NCBI RefSeq assembly: GCF_014873955.1
Contig: NZ_JADBED010000001.1
Span: forward strand, 1,054,001 to 1,118,000
Source: Nesterenkonia lutea
Lineage (GTDB): Bacteria; Actinomycetota; Actinomycetes; Actinomycetales; Micrococcaceae
DNA length: 64,000 bases
Direction of reading: 5' to 3'
A program made the position numbers and the translations under genes. The stretch's first letter is position 1; the number at the start of each line of letters is the position of its first letter. Shown here piece by piece: positions 53,649-62,853 of this stretch. Below the pieces are notes generated by a model. The model searched no databases, had not been told where the DNA came from, and saw only the letters and a list, made by a program, of their open reading frames with translations.

Positions 53649-56600
53649 ATGAGTTCACCGGCCGAGCGCTATGCAGAGTCACGTCGACGAGCAGCAGAGG
53701 CCAAGAGTCAGCTCGGCGCGTTCCGCCAGGCCCAGGCCTTCGACCTGGATGACTTCCAGCTCGAGGCATGTCGACACCTGGAGGCTGGACGTGCGGTTCT
53801 CGTCGCCGCTCCGACCGGCGCCGGCAAGACCATCGTGGGGGAGTTCGCCGTCCACCTGGGCCTCGCCAACGGCACCAAGACCTTCTACACGACCCCGATC
53901 AAGGCGCTGTCGAACCAGAAGTACCAGGAGCTGGTGGAGGACCACGGGTCCGACCGGGTCGGGCTGCTCACCGGCGACACCTCGATCAACTCTGAGGCGC
54001 AGATCGCGGTGATGACCACCGAGGTGCTGCGCAACATGCTCTACCAGGATTCAGACACGCTGCGAGACCTCGGCTATGTCGTGATGGACGAGGTCCACTA
54101 TCTCGCGGACAGGTTCCGCGGGGCCGTCTGGGAAGAGGTGATCATCCACCTCCCGGAGCACGTCCAGGTCGCTGCGCTCTCTGCCACGGTCTCCAACGCC
54201 GAGGAGTTCGGGGCCTGGCTGGACACAGTGCGCGGGGAGACCTCGGTGGTCGTCTCTGAGCATCGCCCGGTCCCGCTGACCCAGCACATGCTGGTCGATC
54301 ACCAGCTTCATGACCTCTTCATCTCCGAGGACGACGGCGCCCCGGGCACGCTGGTCAACCCCGAGCTTCAGCGCCTGGCCCACCACAACCAGGCGCCGAT
54401 GTCTCGTCGCAGCGGCGGCAACCGGTCGCGCGGAAACGGCCGCGGCCCGGTGCGAGGCCGTGGCCGTGGTGCGCGCGGCGGCTCAGGAAAGGACGGTCCC
54501 CGTCAGGAGACCCGCAGCAGTCCCGCGGCCAGGAGCGGGGGAGGCGAGGTCTCCGGGATCTCCGGCTCGGCGGCTGGACGGCCTCGATTGAATCGTCCCA
54601 AGATGATCCGCACTCTGGATCGCGAGGGACTGCTGCCCTGCATCGGGTTCATCTTCTCCCGCGTGGGCTGCGAGGCGGCCGTCGAACAGTGCCTCAACGC
54701 CGGGATCGTGCTGACCACCCGGGAGGAGGCCGCTGAGATCACCTCTCGGGTGGAACAGATGGGCTGGGAGCTTCCTGCGGAGGACCTCTCGATCCTGGGC
54801 TTCGACAGCTTCCGCGAGGCGCTGATCAACGGCGTGGCGGCGCACCATGCCGGAATGCTGCCTCCCTTCAAGGAGCTGGTGGAGCAGATGTACGCGGAAG
54901 GACTGCTCAAGGTGGTCTTCGCCACCGAGACGCTGGCGCTGGGGATCAACATGCCCGCGCGCACAGTGGTGCTGGAGAAGCTGGACAAGTTCAACGGGGA
55001 ATCGCATGTGGACATCACTCCGGGCGAGTACACCCAGCTGACCGGCCGGGCGGGACGCCGTGGGATCGACGTGGAGGGCCACGCCGTCGTCGTCTGGCAG
55101 CCCGGCATGGACCCGCGGCAGGTCGCAGGACTCGCCTCTAAGCGCACCTATCCGTTGAACTCCAGCTTCAAGCCCTCCTACAACATGGCGGTGAACCTCA
55201 CCGCGCAGTTCGGACGCCGACGGGCACGCACGATCCTGGAGTCCTCCTTCGCCCAGTTCCAGGCCGACCGCTCGGTGGTGGGCATCGCCAGGGACGTCGC
55301 CAAGCGCGAATCCTCGCTGGCCGGCTACGAGGAGGCGATGGCCTGTCATCTCGGGGATTTCCGCGAGTATGCGGCGCTGCGCAGGCGCCTGGGCGAGGTC
55401 GAGAAGGACCAGGCCAAGGCCCGTCAGCGGCAGCGCCGACGGGAGATCATCCGCGTCCTCGCCGCGCTTCAGCCCGGGGACGTCATAGAGGTGGGTGGCA
55501 AGCGGGGATTCGGCGAGTCCCTGGTGGTACACAGCGCACCCGAGCATGATCCACGACCTGGCGTCATCACCAGTGACGGGAAGTTCCGCAATGTCACTGT
55601 GGAGGACTTCGGCCAGCCCCCCGAAGTCGTCTCCAGCATCAGGCTGCCGCGCAAGCCGCAGGTCAAGGTCCCCAAGATCCGCCGCGACCTCGCCTCCTCG
55701 ATGCGGGCCGCCCTGCATGAGCGGGTGCCGCCCCGCGGCAGCGCGCCCAGCCCGGGCTTCGGATTCGTCGATGCGGGCGAGGACGCGGAGTCCCTCGAGG
55801 AGCTGTCTGCGCAGCTGCGCCGCCACCCCTGTCATGGCTGCAACGAGCGGGAGGACCATGCTCGGTGGGCCGAGCGCGGGTGGAAGCTTCAGCGTGAGAT
55901 CGATCAGCTCAAGCTCAAGATCGATCGGCGAACTGGTTCCATCGCCAAGATCTTCGACCGTGTCTGCGGGGTCCTGCATGAGCTCGGGCATATGGAGGTC
56001 GTGGATCCGGAGCTGATGCCACAGGCGGGTCCGGCGGATCCGGTCCAGGCCGTTCCCGACGCAGGCGTGTCGCAGGCGCCGGGAGCTGGAATGGACGAAT
56101 GGCACGATGCGGAGTTCGCCGTCACCGACCGAGGTCAGCAGCTGCGTCGCATCTACGGAGAGCGGGATCTCTTCACCGGTCTGCTCATGGAGCGCGGGGT
56201 GCTCTCGGCCCTCTCGGCCCAGGAGCTCGCCGCCTTCGTCACTGTGCTGGTGTATCAGGCCAAGCGTGAGGATGAGGGGGCGATGCCGATCATGCCCACC
56301 AAGCGGCTGGGCCAGGCGGCCCAGACCGGGATTGAAGTTCACGCTGAACTTGAGACCCTCGAGAAGCGACATCACCTGGAGCCCACCGGCGCGCCGGAGT
56401 TGGGGCTGGTGCTGCCCATGTACGCCTGGGCCGGAGGTCAGAGCCTTCGCAATGCGCTCAACGACTCCCCGCTGGCCGCGGGGGACTTCGTGCGGTGGAC
56501 CAAGCAGTGCATCGACACCCTGGACCAGCTGGCCAAGATTCCGCACACTCCGGCCAAGCTCGCGGCGCGCTGCCATGAAGCCGTGGCGCTGATCGGCAGG

Positions 56601-56660
56601 GGAGTGGTGGCATACTCCTCGGTGGCGTATCAGAACCTGGAGGAACCGATTGATGAATGA
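53649..56660 (+). CDS. helY: Ski2/Mtr4-like DEVH-box RNA helicase HelY
   Basis: A 1003-residue superfamily 2 helicase. Motifs are VAAPTGAGKTIVGEFA (Walker A), TTPIKALSNQKY, VVMDEVHYLAD (DEVH), ALSATVSN, and in the second RecA domain FATETLALGINMPARTV and QLTGRAGRRGIDVEG. A Cys pair (HPCHGC) lies near residue 727, and a C-terminal helical domain follows. Between the RecA domains (about residues 252-300) is an Arg/Gly-rich insert resembling an RGG box. It probably remodels RNA. A TAGGCT -10 candidate and GGAGG lie immediately before the ATG, so the leader is very short. Confidence 0.93.
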   Translation: MSSPAERYAESRRRAAEAKSQLGAFRQAQAFDLDDFQLEACRHLEAGRAVLVAAPTGAGKTIVGEFAVHLGLANGTKTFYTTPIKALSNQKYQELVEDHGSDRVGLLTGDTSINSEAQIAVMTTEVLRNMLYQDSDTLRDLGYVVMDEVHYLADRFRGAVWEEVIIHLPEHVQVAALSATVSNAEEFGAWLDTVRGETSVVVSEHRPVPLTQHMLVDHQLHDLFISEDDGAPGTLVNPELQRLAHHNQAPMSRRSGGNRSRGNGRGPVRGRGRGARGGSGKDGPRQETRSSPAARSGGGEVSGISGSAAGRPRLNRPKMIRTLDREGLLPCIGFIFSRVGCEAAVEQCLNAGIVLTTREEAAEITSRVEQMGWELPAEDLSILGFDSFREALINGVAAHHAGMLPPFKELVEQMYAEGLLKVVFATETLALGINMPARTVVLEKLDKFNGESHVDITPGEYTQLTGRAGRRGIDVEGHAVVVWQPGMDPRQVAGLASKRTYPLNSSFKPSYNMAVNLTAQFGRRRARTILESSFAQFQADRSVVGIARDVAKRESSLAGYEEAMACHLGDFREYAALRRRLGEVEKDQAKARQRQRRREIIRVLAALQPGDVIEVGGKRGFGESLVVHSAPEHDPRPGVITSDGKFRNVTVEDFGQPPEVVSSIRLPRKPQVKVPKIRRDLASSMRAALHERVPPRGSAPSPGFGFVDAGEDAESLEELSAQLRRHPCHGCNEREDHARWAERGWKLQREIDQLKLKIDRRTGSIAKIFDRVCGVLHELGHMEVVDPELMPQAGPADPVQAVPDAGVSQAPGAGMDEWHDAEFAVTDRGQQLRRIYGERDLFTGLLMERGVLSALSAQELAAFVTVLVYQAKREDEGAMPIMPTKRLGQAAQTGIEVHAELETLEKRHHLEPTGAPELGLVLPMYAWAGGQSLRNALNDSPLAAGDFVRWTKQCIDTLDQLAKIPHTPAKLAARCHEAVALIGRGVVAYSSVAYQNLEEPIDE

Positions 56661-57897
56661 CACCGGTGCCGGTCACCCGGCGCGGCTGCTGACCAATGGC
56701 ACGATCCACTCGCCTTCCGAGCCCTACGCGGACGCGATGGTGGTCGAGGAGGGGCTGATCGCCTGGGTCGGTTCGTCCGAGACCGCGGAGAAGCTCAACG
56801 TGGGGTCCATGGTGGTCCAGAACCTTGACCGCGCGCTGGTCGCCCCGGCGTTCGTGGGATGGGTCGACATCGGTGTGGAAGACGCGTCTGACCTGGCCGT
56901 CCAGACCACGCAGACCCTGGAGGCCGCCGCAGGCCGGGGCTTCGGAGCCGTTCGGCTGAACCTCGAGCTTGCGCCCGATCGGTTGGCGCAGGCCTCCGCC
57001 GAAAGCATGCTCGAGACCGTCTTCTCCGCCGCCGCAGCCCACGCCGTGCGGGTCTATCCCGTGCTCACCGTCTCAGGGTTGGGCAGCCTCGAGAGCAGTC
57101 AGCGGCTGCCGGCCATCGAGAAGGCATTGGCGCTGCTCGGCCCGGTGGACAGCATCTTGGGGCGTCCGGTCGCCATCCAGCTCGACCTCGCCACCGTGCT
57201 CGATCAGCTCGTGGAGGTCCGCGCAGGCGCGGCCCTGGCCAGGCGACAGCTCATCCTGCGCACCGTCGCGCCGGGAAGACCTGCGAGCCAGGGCGCGGCC
57301 GGTGAGGATCTCGCGCCGGCGGAGCTGGTCGCGGCCCTGGTCGACTCCACCTCCCGGCTTCGGGAGCAGCGCCGGAGCCCGGCCGGCTCGCTGCCCACGG
57401 TGCTCGCCGGCTTCGACTCCGCCGCACGTGAGGACTGGGAGGCGCTGCTGAACACCGGCATCCAGGTCCTGATCCGCGGCGCAGGTCATCTGGCCACCGC
57501 CTTGAGCGTGGGAGTGCCGGTCAGCGCCGTCGGAGAGCCGGGGGAGAACCCCTGGTCCGTGGTGACCCGTCATGTCCACCATCCCCAGGACCCGGTCTCG
57601 GTCCGCGCGGGGTTCAACGCTCAGACCCGCGGCGCCTACCGCTCGCTGCCCGAGGCCAGCGGCACTCCAGCCTCCTCGGCCCAGCTCGACGCGGGCTCGC
57701 GGGCGACCTACGGGGTGTGGGACGTCGATTCGCTGGCTGTTCAGACCCCCGACTCCCGCACCGCCGCCTGGAGCACGGACGTCCGGGCGCGCACCCCGCT
57801 GCTGCCCTACCTCGACGGCGAGACGCTTCCCACGCTCGTCTCCACGGTGATCGACGGCAGGGAAGTCCATCCGCCCGCCGGTGCCGCCCTTCCATGA
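56653..57897 (+). CDS. Amidohydrolase-like protein lacking metal ligands
   Basis: A 414-residue protein with the overall layout of the amidohydrolase superfamily: an N-terminal LLTNGTIHSPSEPYADAMVVEEGLIAWVG segment and a C-terminal return to it (DGETLPTLVSTVIDGREV). Where the metal-binding HxH should follow LVAPAFV, the sequence is GWVDIGVED, and I see no other His cluster. It is therefore probably catalytically dead or has another role. It overlaps the helY stop by 8 bp and precedes the mannosyltransferase gene, so all three are probably cotranscribed. Assignment is by layout only. Confidence 0.6.
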   Translation: MNDTGAGHPARLLTNGTIHSPSEPYADAMVVEEGLIAWVGSSETAEKLNVGSMVVQNLDRALVAPAFVGWVDIGVEDASDLAVQTTQTLEAAAGRGFGAVRLNLELAPDRLAQASAESMLETVFSAAAAHAVRVYPVLTVSGLGSLESSQRLPAIEKALALLGPVDSILGRPVAIQLDLATVLDQLVEVRAGAALARRQLILRTVAPGRPASQGAAGEDLAPAELVAALVDSTSRLREQRRSPAGSLPTVLAGFDSAAREDWEALLNTGIQVLIRGAGHLATALSVGVPVSAVGEPGENPWSVVTRHVHHPQDPVSVRAGFNAQTRGAYRSLPEASGTPASSAQLDAGSRATYGVWDVDSLAVQTPDSRTAAWSTDVRARTPLLPYLDGETLPTLVSTVIDGREVHPPAGAALP

Positions 57898-57958
57898 GAC
57901 CCGCTCCGGACAGTCACCGACCAGCCCCAGCCACCCCGAAGAGGACCCGAGGTCACTC

Positions 57959-58693
57959 GTGAAGATCCTGACGATCATCCCCACCTATGACGAGATCGAT
58001 GCGCTGCCAGGCACCGTGGAGCGCCTCCGCGCAGCGGTTCCGGACTCCGACGTGCTCATCGTCGATGACAACAGTCCCGACGGCACCGGGAGGTTCGCCG
58101 ACGAGCTGAGCCGCCAGGATGCGCAGATCCACGTGCTGCACCGCACGTCCAAGAACGGCCTCGGCGGCGCGTACATCGCCGGCTTCGGCTGGGGCCTGAG
58201 GGAGGGCTACGACATCCTGGTCGAGCTGGATGCGGATGGGTCCCACCAGCCGGAGCAGCTGCCGAGCCTGTTGGCGAAGATCGACGAGGCGGACCTGGTC
58301 ATCGGTTCCCGCTGGGTCCCCGGAGGGTCGGTGGTGAACTGGCCCCTGCACCGGGTTGCGATCTCCCGAGCGGGCAGCCTGTACTCCCGCACCATGCTGG
58401 GACTGAAGGTCCGAGACATCACTGCGGGGTTCCGCGTGTTCCGCCGGTCCGTGCTGGAGGACATCGACCTCAGCAGCATCGAATCCGTGGGATACGGGTT
58501 CCAGGTCGACATGACCTTCCGAGTGGCGAAGATGGGCAGGACCATCGCGGAGGTCCCGATCACCTTCGTGGAGCGCACCCAGGGTGTCTCCAAGATGAGC
58601 TCGGACATCGTGGTCGAGGCGATGCTCAATGTCACCCGCTGGGGACTCGCGGCCCGAGCACGCACGCTGAAGGAACGGATCACCGGCAGCTGA
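57959..58693 (+). CDS. Polyprenol monophosphomannose synthase
   Basis: A GT2 glycosyltransferase of 244 residues that moves mannose from GDP-mannose to polyprenyl phosphate, the donor for extracellular mannosylation. Motifs are TIIPTYDEIDALP, VLIVDDNSPDGTG, the metal site VELDADGSHQPEQLP and IGSRWVPGGSVVNWP. No membrane spans are present, so any acyltransferase partner of the Ppm1 type is a separate gene. The GTG at 57959 is the family-consistent start. A strong hairpin follows. Confidence 0.92.
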   Translation: MKILTIIPTYDEIDALPGTVERLRAAVPDSDVLIVDDNSPDGTGRFADELSRQDAQIHVLHRTSKNGLGGAYIAGFGWGLREGYDILVELDADGSHQPEQLPSLLAKIDEADLVIGSRWVPGGSVVNWPLHRVAISRAGSLYSRTMLGLKVRDITAGFRVFRRSVLEDIDLSSIESVGYGFQVDMTFRVAKMGRTIAEVPITFVERTQGVSKMSSDIVVEAMLNVTRWGLAARARTLKERITGS

Positions 58694-58710
58694 GGCTGCC
58701 GCAGAGAACA

Positions 58711-58758
58711 GACAGCGACGGCGTCCACCCGATGATCGGGGTGGACGCCGTCGCTGTC
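58711..58758. terminator. 20-bp hairpin between the mannosyltransferase gene and rbpA
   Basis: A perfect 20-bp stem (58711-58730 with 58739-58758) with an 8-base loop sits between two convergent stop codons. It probably works in both directions. Confidence 0.85.
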
Positions 58759-58779
58759 TTAACCGAGGCCGCGGAAGGG

Positions 58780-59121
58780 TCAGGCAGCTTCGCCGCGACG
58801 CTCCCGGAGCAGCTTCAGCCGATCCTCGAGAATCACCTCGAGGTCGTCGGTGGAGCGGCGTTCCAGCAGCATGTCCCAGTGGGTGCGGACGTGCTTCTCG
58901 GGCTCGGCATCGGGACGGTCGACGTCCACACGCAGACCCTCTTTCCCCGTGGGGGAGACCCAGGTGGCGGGGACCTCCGCCTCGGCGGAGAACATCACCC
59001 GCATCCTCTCGCCGTCCTCGGTGCGATACTCGATCTCTTGGCGAGGGGCGGGCTCGACGCCCTGCTCGGTTTCCATGGACTGTGCGCCGAGGCGCATTCC
59101 ACGCAGACTGCGATCGCTCAT
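58780..59121 (-). CDS. rbpA: RNA polymerase-binding protein RbpA
   Basis: An actinobacterial transcription activator that binds RNA polymerase and the group 1 sigma factor and stabilises the open complex. The 113-residue protein shows all parts: N-terminal MSDRSLRGMRLGAQSMETEQG, the core domain EIEYRTEDGERMRVMFSAEAEVPATW, basic linker, and the sigma-interaction domain THWDMLLERRSTDDLEVILEDRL. The core has no cysteines, so this form does not hold zinc, as in mycobacteria. The primary sigma it would bind is encoded at 33.2 kb. Confidence 0.95.
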   Translation of the reverse strand: MSDRSLRGMRLGAQSMETEQGVEPAPRQEIEYRTEDGERMRVMFSAEAEVPATWVSPTGKEGLRVDVDRPDAEPEKHVRTHWDMLLERRSTDDLEVILEDRLKLLRERRGEAA

Positions 59122-59218
59122 CGGTAATCCTCCAGTGTGATGGGCAGACGAATTCTCAAGCTACAACTCTAGAGCACCGCCGAGATATTCCCGGCGCCGT
59201 CGTCGTCCCGTGCTCAGC

Positions 59219-60448
59219 TCAGCGCTGTTCCCCCATCGGCTCCGGGTCCTGCTGCTGGAAGACCGGCTGCGATTCGACCTCTGAACCTGTCTGTGCGGCG
59301 GCTTCGGACCGCTGCTCCGCTGTCGCTGCATTGCCCACCTGCGCCTTCCTCGCCTCACGCTCGAGGTCCTCGCGGCTGGTGTAGTGGGGATTCTCGTCGG
59401 TGACGGAGGTGCTCCGTGCGGATTCGGCGAGATCCGCGATGGCGGAGGAGATGGCCGGCTTGCCCTTGTTCTGCTTGGCCTCCTGCTCCTTCTCCGCCCG
59501 ACGCTGCTTCAGCCGCTCGGACCGGGCTGCGCGCTCGGCTTCACGGTCCTCCAGGCTCATGCCCGGCTGTGCGGCCTCAGGGCCGCCGAAGGCTCCGGCG
59601 AGGTTCTTCAGCGCATCTCCGAACTCGCCCGGGATCATCCACATGGTGTTGGACTCCGACTTGGCGATCTCGGGAAGGATCTGCAGGTACTGGTAGGAGA
59701 GAAGCTCGGGGCCGGGCTCGGAATCATGGACCGCATTGAACACGGTCTCGATGGCCTGAGCCTCGGCGTTTGCGCCCAGGATGCGCGCCTGTGCGTCACC
59801 CTCCGCGGCGAGGATGGAGGCCTGACGCTCACCTTCTGCGGTGAGGATCGCAGCCTGCTTGGTGCCTTCTGCGGTGAGGATCGCGGCGCGGCGTTCGCGC
59901 TCTGCGCGCATCTGCTTCTCCATGGAGTCCTGGATGGAGTGTGGCGGCTCGATCGCCTTGAGCTCCACACGTGCCACGCGGATGCCCCAGCGTCCGGTGA
60001 CCTTGTCCAGCTCTCCGCGGAGCTGACCGTTGATGCGGTCACGGGAGGTGAGCGCCTCCTCGAGGTTGAGTCCGCCCACCACGTTGCGCAGGGTGGTCGT
60101 GGTCAGCTGTTCCACGGCGATGATGTAGTTCTGGATCTCGTAGGTCGCGGCCTTGGGATCAGTGATCTGGAAGTAGACGACGGTATCGATGGAGACCACC
60201 AGGTTGTCCTCGGTGATCACCGGCTGGGGCGGGAAGGAGACGACCTGCTCGCGCATGTCCAGCATCGGCAGCAGACGATCGATGAAAGGGACGAGCAGGG
60301 TCAGCCCCGGTCCCTGGGTGCGCTGATACTTGCCGAGGCGCTCGATCAGCCCGGCTCGGGCCTGGGGGACGATGCGCACGCTGCGCGCGATGATGATCAC
60401 CACCAGGGCGACGAGGACCAGGAGGACTACAAGTGCAGTGACTTCCAT
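59219..60448 (-). CDS. SPFH/band-7 membrane protein (QmcA-like)
   Basis: A 409-residue protein with one N-terminal membrane span (ALVVLLVLVALVVIIIA), the SPFH domain (about residues 25-190, with VDTVVYF-like and NVVGGLNLEEALTSRDRING segments) and a helical region with repeated AEGxxQAxILxAEG heptad-like units (about 195-240). The C-terminal 130 residues are polar. Such proteins scaffold membrane microdomains and assemble into cages. Together with the NfeD gene 37 bp upstream it forms the classic SPFH-NfeD pair. Confidence 0.9.
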   Translation of the reverse strand: MEVTALVVLLVLVALVVIIIARSVRIVPQARAGLIERLGKYQRTQGPGLTLLVPFIDRLLPMLDMREQVVSFPPQPVITEDNLVVSIDTVVYFQITDPKAATYEIQNYIIAVEQLTTTTLRNVVGGLNLEEALTSRDRINGQLRGELDKVTGRWGIRVARVELKAIEPPHSIQDSMEKQMRAERERRAAILTAEGTKQAAILTAEGERQASILAAEGDAQARILGANAEAQAIETVFNAVHDSEPGPELLSYQYLQILPEIAKSESNTMWMIPGEFGDALKNLAGAFGGPEAAQPGMSLEDREAERAARSERLKQRRAEKEQEAKQNKGKPAISSAIADLAESARSTSVTDENPHYTSREDLEREARKAQVGNAATAEQRSEAAAQTGSEVESQPVFQQQDPEPMGEQR

Positions 60449-60485
60449 GACGTTCCGTTCTACTATGTGGGGCGCCGAAGATCTC

Positions 60486-61001
60486 TCAGGCGCCTTCCGG
60501 TCGGGGACTGTTCGGACCGAGGGTGTCGGGCCGCGTCTCGTCCCATTCGATCTGCCGGGTGGGGCGAAGGTACACCGTGGCGCCGTCCACGTTCTCCACG
60601 ACGGCGCCCATGCCGGGTTCGATCCTGTAGTCGCCTGCCGCGCGAGCGGTCCAGGTGTCGCCGTCGACCTCGGCCAGTCCGGCGTCGGCGGTGATGGCTT
60701 CCAGGGGACGGGCGTCCATGCCCGCCATCCTGTCGATGTTGGTGAGCTGGTTCTCCGGGCCCTTCTTCAGGTGTTTCAGCGCCACCGGGCGAACCGCTCC
60801 GAGCATGAGCAGCGCAGTGGCGCAGCCGACGATGACCTGCAGCCAGGGTTCGCCGCCTGCCAGAGCCACGGTGGCGGCTGCACCTGCTCCGACGGCGAGC
60901 ATCAGGAAGAGGAGATCCAGGGTGATGGCCTCCAGGACGAGAAGCCCCAGTGCCAGGGCCAGCCAGGGCGCCCAGAGGTTATCGCCGAACCACTCGATCA
61001 T
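60486..61001 (-). CDS. NfeD-family membrane protein
   Basis: A 171-residue partner of SPFH proteins. Two to three N-terminal hydrophobic spans (from LWAPWLALALGLLVLEAI to LLMLGAVRPVALK) precede a soluble OB-fold domain (about residues 95-155, ADAGLAEVDGDTWTARA). NfeD proteins anchor or cap SPFH assemblies. It lies immediately before the SPFH gene on the same strand, so they are expressed together. Confidence 0.9.
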   Translation of the reverse strand: MIEWFGDNLWAPWLALALGLLVLEAITLDLLFLMLAVGAGAAATVALAGGEPWLQVIVGCATALLMLGAVRPVALKHLKKGPENQLTNIDRMAGMDARPLEAITADAGLAEVDGDTWTARAAGDYRIEPGMGAVVENVDGATVYLRPTRQIEWDETRPDTLGPNSPRPEGA

Positions 61002-61038
61002 CTCAGCTCCTCGTCAGCCCTTGTTCCGTGCTCTCAGC

Positions 61039-61986
61039 CTATCTGCGCCACAGGCTCACGTCGAGGTCGACGGTGACTTGTGACACGCCGCGCCGCTGAG
61101 CCTCCTCGCAGAGCTCCTCCCGGCGTCGGTGATGTCCCGCGGGGCCCATGAAGACCAGGTCAGCGGCGAGTTCTGGGTTCACGGTGACATCGGAGGTGAT
61201 CCGGTCGATGGACTCCGGTGATCCCAGAGCGGGGGCGATCTGATCCAGCAGCTGGTTCAGCTTCTCGCTGCGCATGCCCAGCAGCCCGGCTTCCCGCAGC
61301 TCGGTGAGGTGCCCTGGCCGGGGGGTGACGACCGCGGCCAGTCCACCTGGTCTGAGCACCCGGGCGTATTCGTTCACGTTGCGCGGGGCGAACACGTCCA
61401 GCAGCAGGTCCGCGCTGTGATCGCGCAGGGGGAGTGGCTGCCACAGGTCCCAGGTGAGAGCCAGCGTGCGCCGGTGCCGCGCTGCTCGCTTGAGGCCCGG
61501 CGTCGAGAGGTCCACCGCGATGCCTCGTGCCGTCGGCGCGGCATCGAGCAGCTGATGGAGATAGTGTCCGGTGCCGGCTCCGCAGTCCAGGATCAGCGGA
61601 GACTGATCGGGGTCCACCGCGAGCGGGGCGGGGAGCCGGTCGAGGACGGGCCCGCGCAGGTGTGCGCTCAGCGGCGCGAAGATGCCGGCCTCCTGGACTC
61701 GTTCGCGCGCCATGATCATCGGAGCGCTGTCGGCGATGAACCGCGTGCCCCGCCCCGAGAGCAGGTTGACATAACCCTGGCGCGCAGCATCGAAGCGGTG
61801 GCCTTCGGCGCAGGCGAGCCCCCGGAAGCTGGTGAGGCTTCTGGCCGCAGCGGCGCCGTCCGCGCAGGGTTCCCGCAAGGGTCCGGGGATCTCCTGGGAG
61901 CCACCGCCATGACCGGCCTCGACAGAGATCGCATCCAATGGCGCAGTGCAGACCGGACAGCTCAGCGGCCAAGAGGTGTTCATCAT
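61039..61986 (-). CDS. rlmA: RlmA-type 23S rRNA (guanine-N1) methyltransferase
   Basis: A SAM-dependent methyltransferase of about 315 residues. The N-terminal zinc region has CPVC and a later CAEGHRFD; the catalytic domain has LILDCGAGTGHYLHQLL (SAM site) and LLLDVFAPRNVNEYARVL. E. coli RlmA methylates G745 and the Gram-positive TlrB methylates G748, the latter giving tylosin resistance; which base is the target here is not visible. I chose the ATG at 61986 to match the family N-terminus; 61983 and 62025 are alternatives without strong ribosome sites. Confidence 0.85.
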   Translation of the reverse strand: MMNTSWPLSCPVCTAPLDAISVEAGHGGGSQEIPGPLREPCADGAAAARSLTSFRGLACAEGHRFDAARQGYVNLLSGRGTRFIADSAPMIMARERVQEAGIFAPLSAHLRGPVLDRLPAPLAVDPDQSPLILDCGAGTGHYLHQLLDAAPTARGIAVDLSTPGLKRAARHRRTLALTWDLWQPLPLRDHSADLLLDVFAPRNVNEYARVLRPGGLAAVVTPRPGHLTELREAGLLGMRSEKLNQLLDQIAPALGSPESIDRITSDVTVNPELAADLVFMGPAGHHRRREELCEEAQRRGVSQVTVDLDVSLWRR

Positions 61987-62289
61987 GCCTACGGTATCGC
62001 TCCAGCGTCGTAGGCGGGCGTTCATCGTTCCAGGCAGACGGACGGCGAGCCGCCGTGCCGGTCAGGAGGACTGCGCACAGGAGGACTCCGCACAGCAAGG
62101 ATTCACACAGCAAGGATTCACACAGAGGAATCCAGGCGCCATCGCCCCCGGAAGCTTCGCCTGTTCCTAAAGCGCCGATAATCTACATTATGTCAGGTTG
62201 CGTTGGGCGGACCCCGCTCCAGCATCCCTGTGTGTTCACAGTGCAGCGGGCTCAGTCGACTGACAACTGGTGCGCGCTACGGTTGGTCA
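61987..62289. other. 303-bp divergent gap between rlmA and the DUF488 gene
   Basis: It holds a 15-bp tandem repeat (62063-62137) and, near 62172-62190, an AT-rich patch with ATAAT/ATTAT arms that could be a promoter. Frames through the repeat are open on both strands, but they give repetitive peptides with no family features, so I do not call a gene. Confidence 0.5.
62063..62137. repeat. Five 15-bp tandem units
   Basis: Units start at 62063, 62078, 62093, 62108 and 62123. Two are of the form CAGGAGGACTGCGCA, differing at one position, two are perfect copies of CAGCAAGGATTCACA, and the last is degenerate. All begin with CAG. Confidence 0.9.
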
Positions 62290-62844
62290 ATGAGCACGCC
62301 CTTCTTCACGATCGGTCATTCCAACCGCACGCTCGTCGAATTCCTCGAGCTGCTCCGAGAATCCCGCGTCGAACTGGTCGTGGATGTCCGAAGGCTCCCG
62401 GGTTCCACCCGGTATCCCCAGTTCGACGAGGATGCACTCGCCGCATCCCTGGATGAGTTAGGAATCGGGTTCCGACGTGCGACTGGACTGACCGGACGCC
62501 GGCCGGTCAGTCATGACGTCCCCTTCGCCGTGAACGCCTGGTGGACGAACCGAAGCTTCCACAACTACGCCGACCACGCGCTCACGGCCGAGTTCGGCCA
62601 GGCCCTGGCCGAACTGCGTGAGGCAGGAGGCGCCGGTCGCACCGCGGTGATGTGTTCCGAGGCGGTGTGGTGGCGCTGCCACCGGAGGATCATCGCTGAT
62701 CACCTCCTCGCACATGAGGACGATGTCATGCATATCCTCGGCCCGGGCCGCGTCGACGACGCGCAGCCGAGCCCCGGCGCGGAGATCGGTCCAGACCGCG
62801 TGGTCAGATATCCGGCTTCCGAAGACCCGGACACTCAGCGGTAG
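62290..62844 (+). CDS. DUF488-family protein
   Basis: A 184-residue cytoplasmic protein starting MSTPFFTIGHSNRTLVEFLELL, with VVDVRRLPGSTRYPQFD and the C-terminal signature VMCSEAVWWRCHRRIIADHL. These are standard DUF488 landmarks; the conserved Cys and His suggest a catalytic or metal role, but none is established. The ATG at 62290 fits the family start; the open frame to 62203 is intergenic. The DUF3054 gene begins 9 bp after the stop. Confidence 0.87.
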   Translation: MSTPFFTIGHSNRTLVEFLELLRESRVELVVDVRRLPGSTRYPQFDEDALAASLDELGIGFRRATGLTGRRPVSHDVPFAVNAWWTNRSFHNYADHALTAEFGQALAELREAGGAGRTAVMCSEAVWWRCHRRIIADHLLAHEDDVMHILGPGRVDDAQPSPGAEIGPDRVVRYPASEDPDTQR

Positions 62845-62853
62845 CCTGGTGTG

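Noticed and set aside
58780..59121. Loss of zinc cysteines in RbpA as an unusual feature
   Set aside because: The mycobacterial protein has the same cysteine-poor core, so this is a normal variant.
61160..62113. Minus-strand frame with a Leu/Cys-rich N-terminus resembling a signal peptide
   Set aside because: The hydrophobic start is a product of the 15-bp repeat, and the remainder is an alternative frame of the RlmA gene.
61938..62456. Plus-strand frame with repeated short peptides across the rlmA-DUF488 gap
   Set aside because: It runs into the DUF488 gene in another frame. Its peptide repeats come from the tandem array and there is no ribosome site or coding bias.
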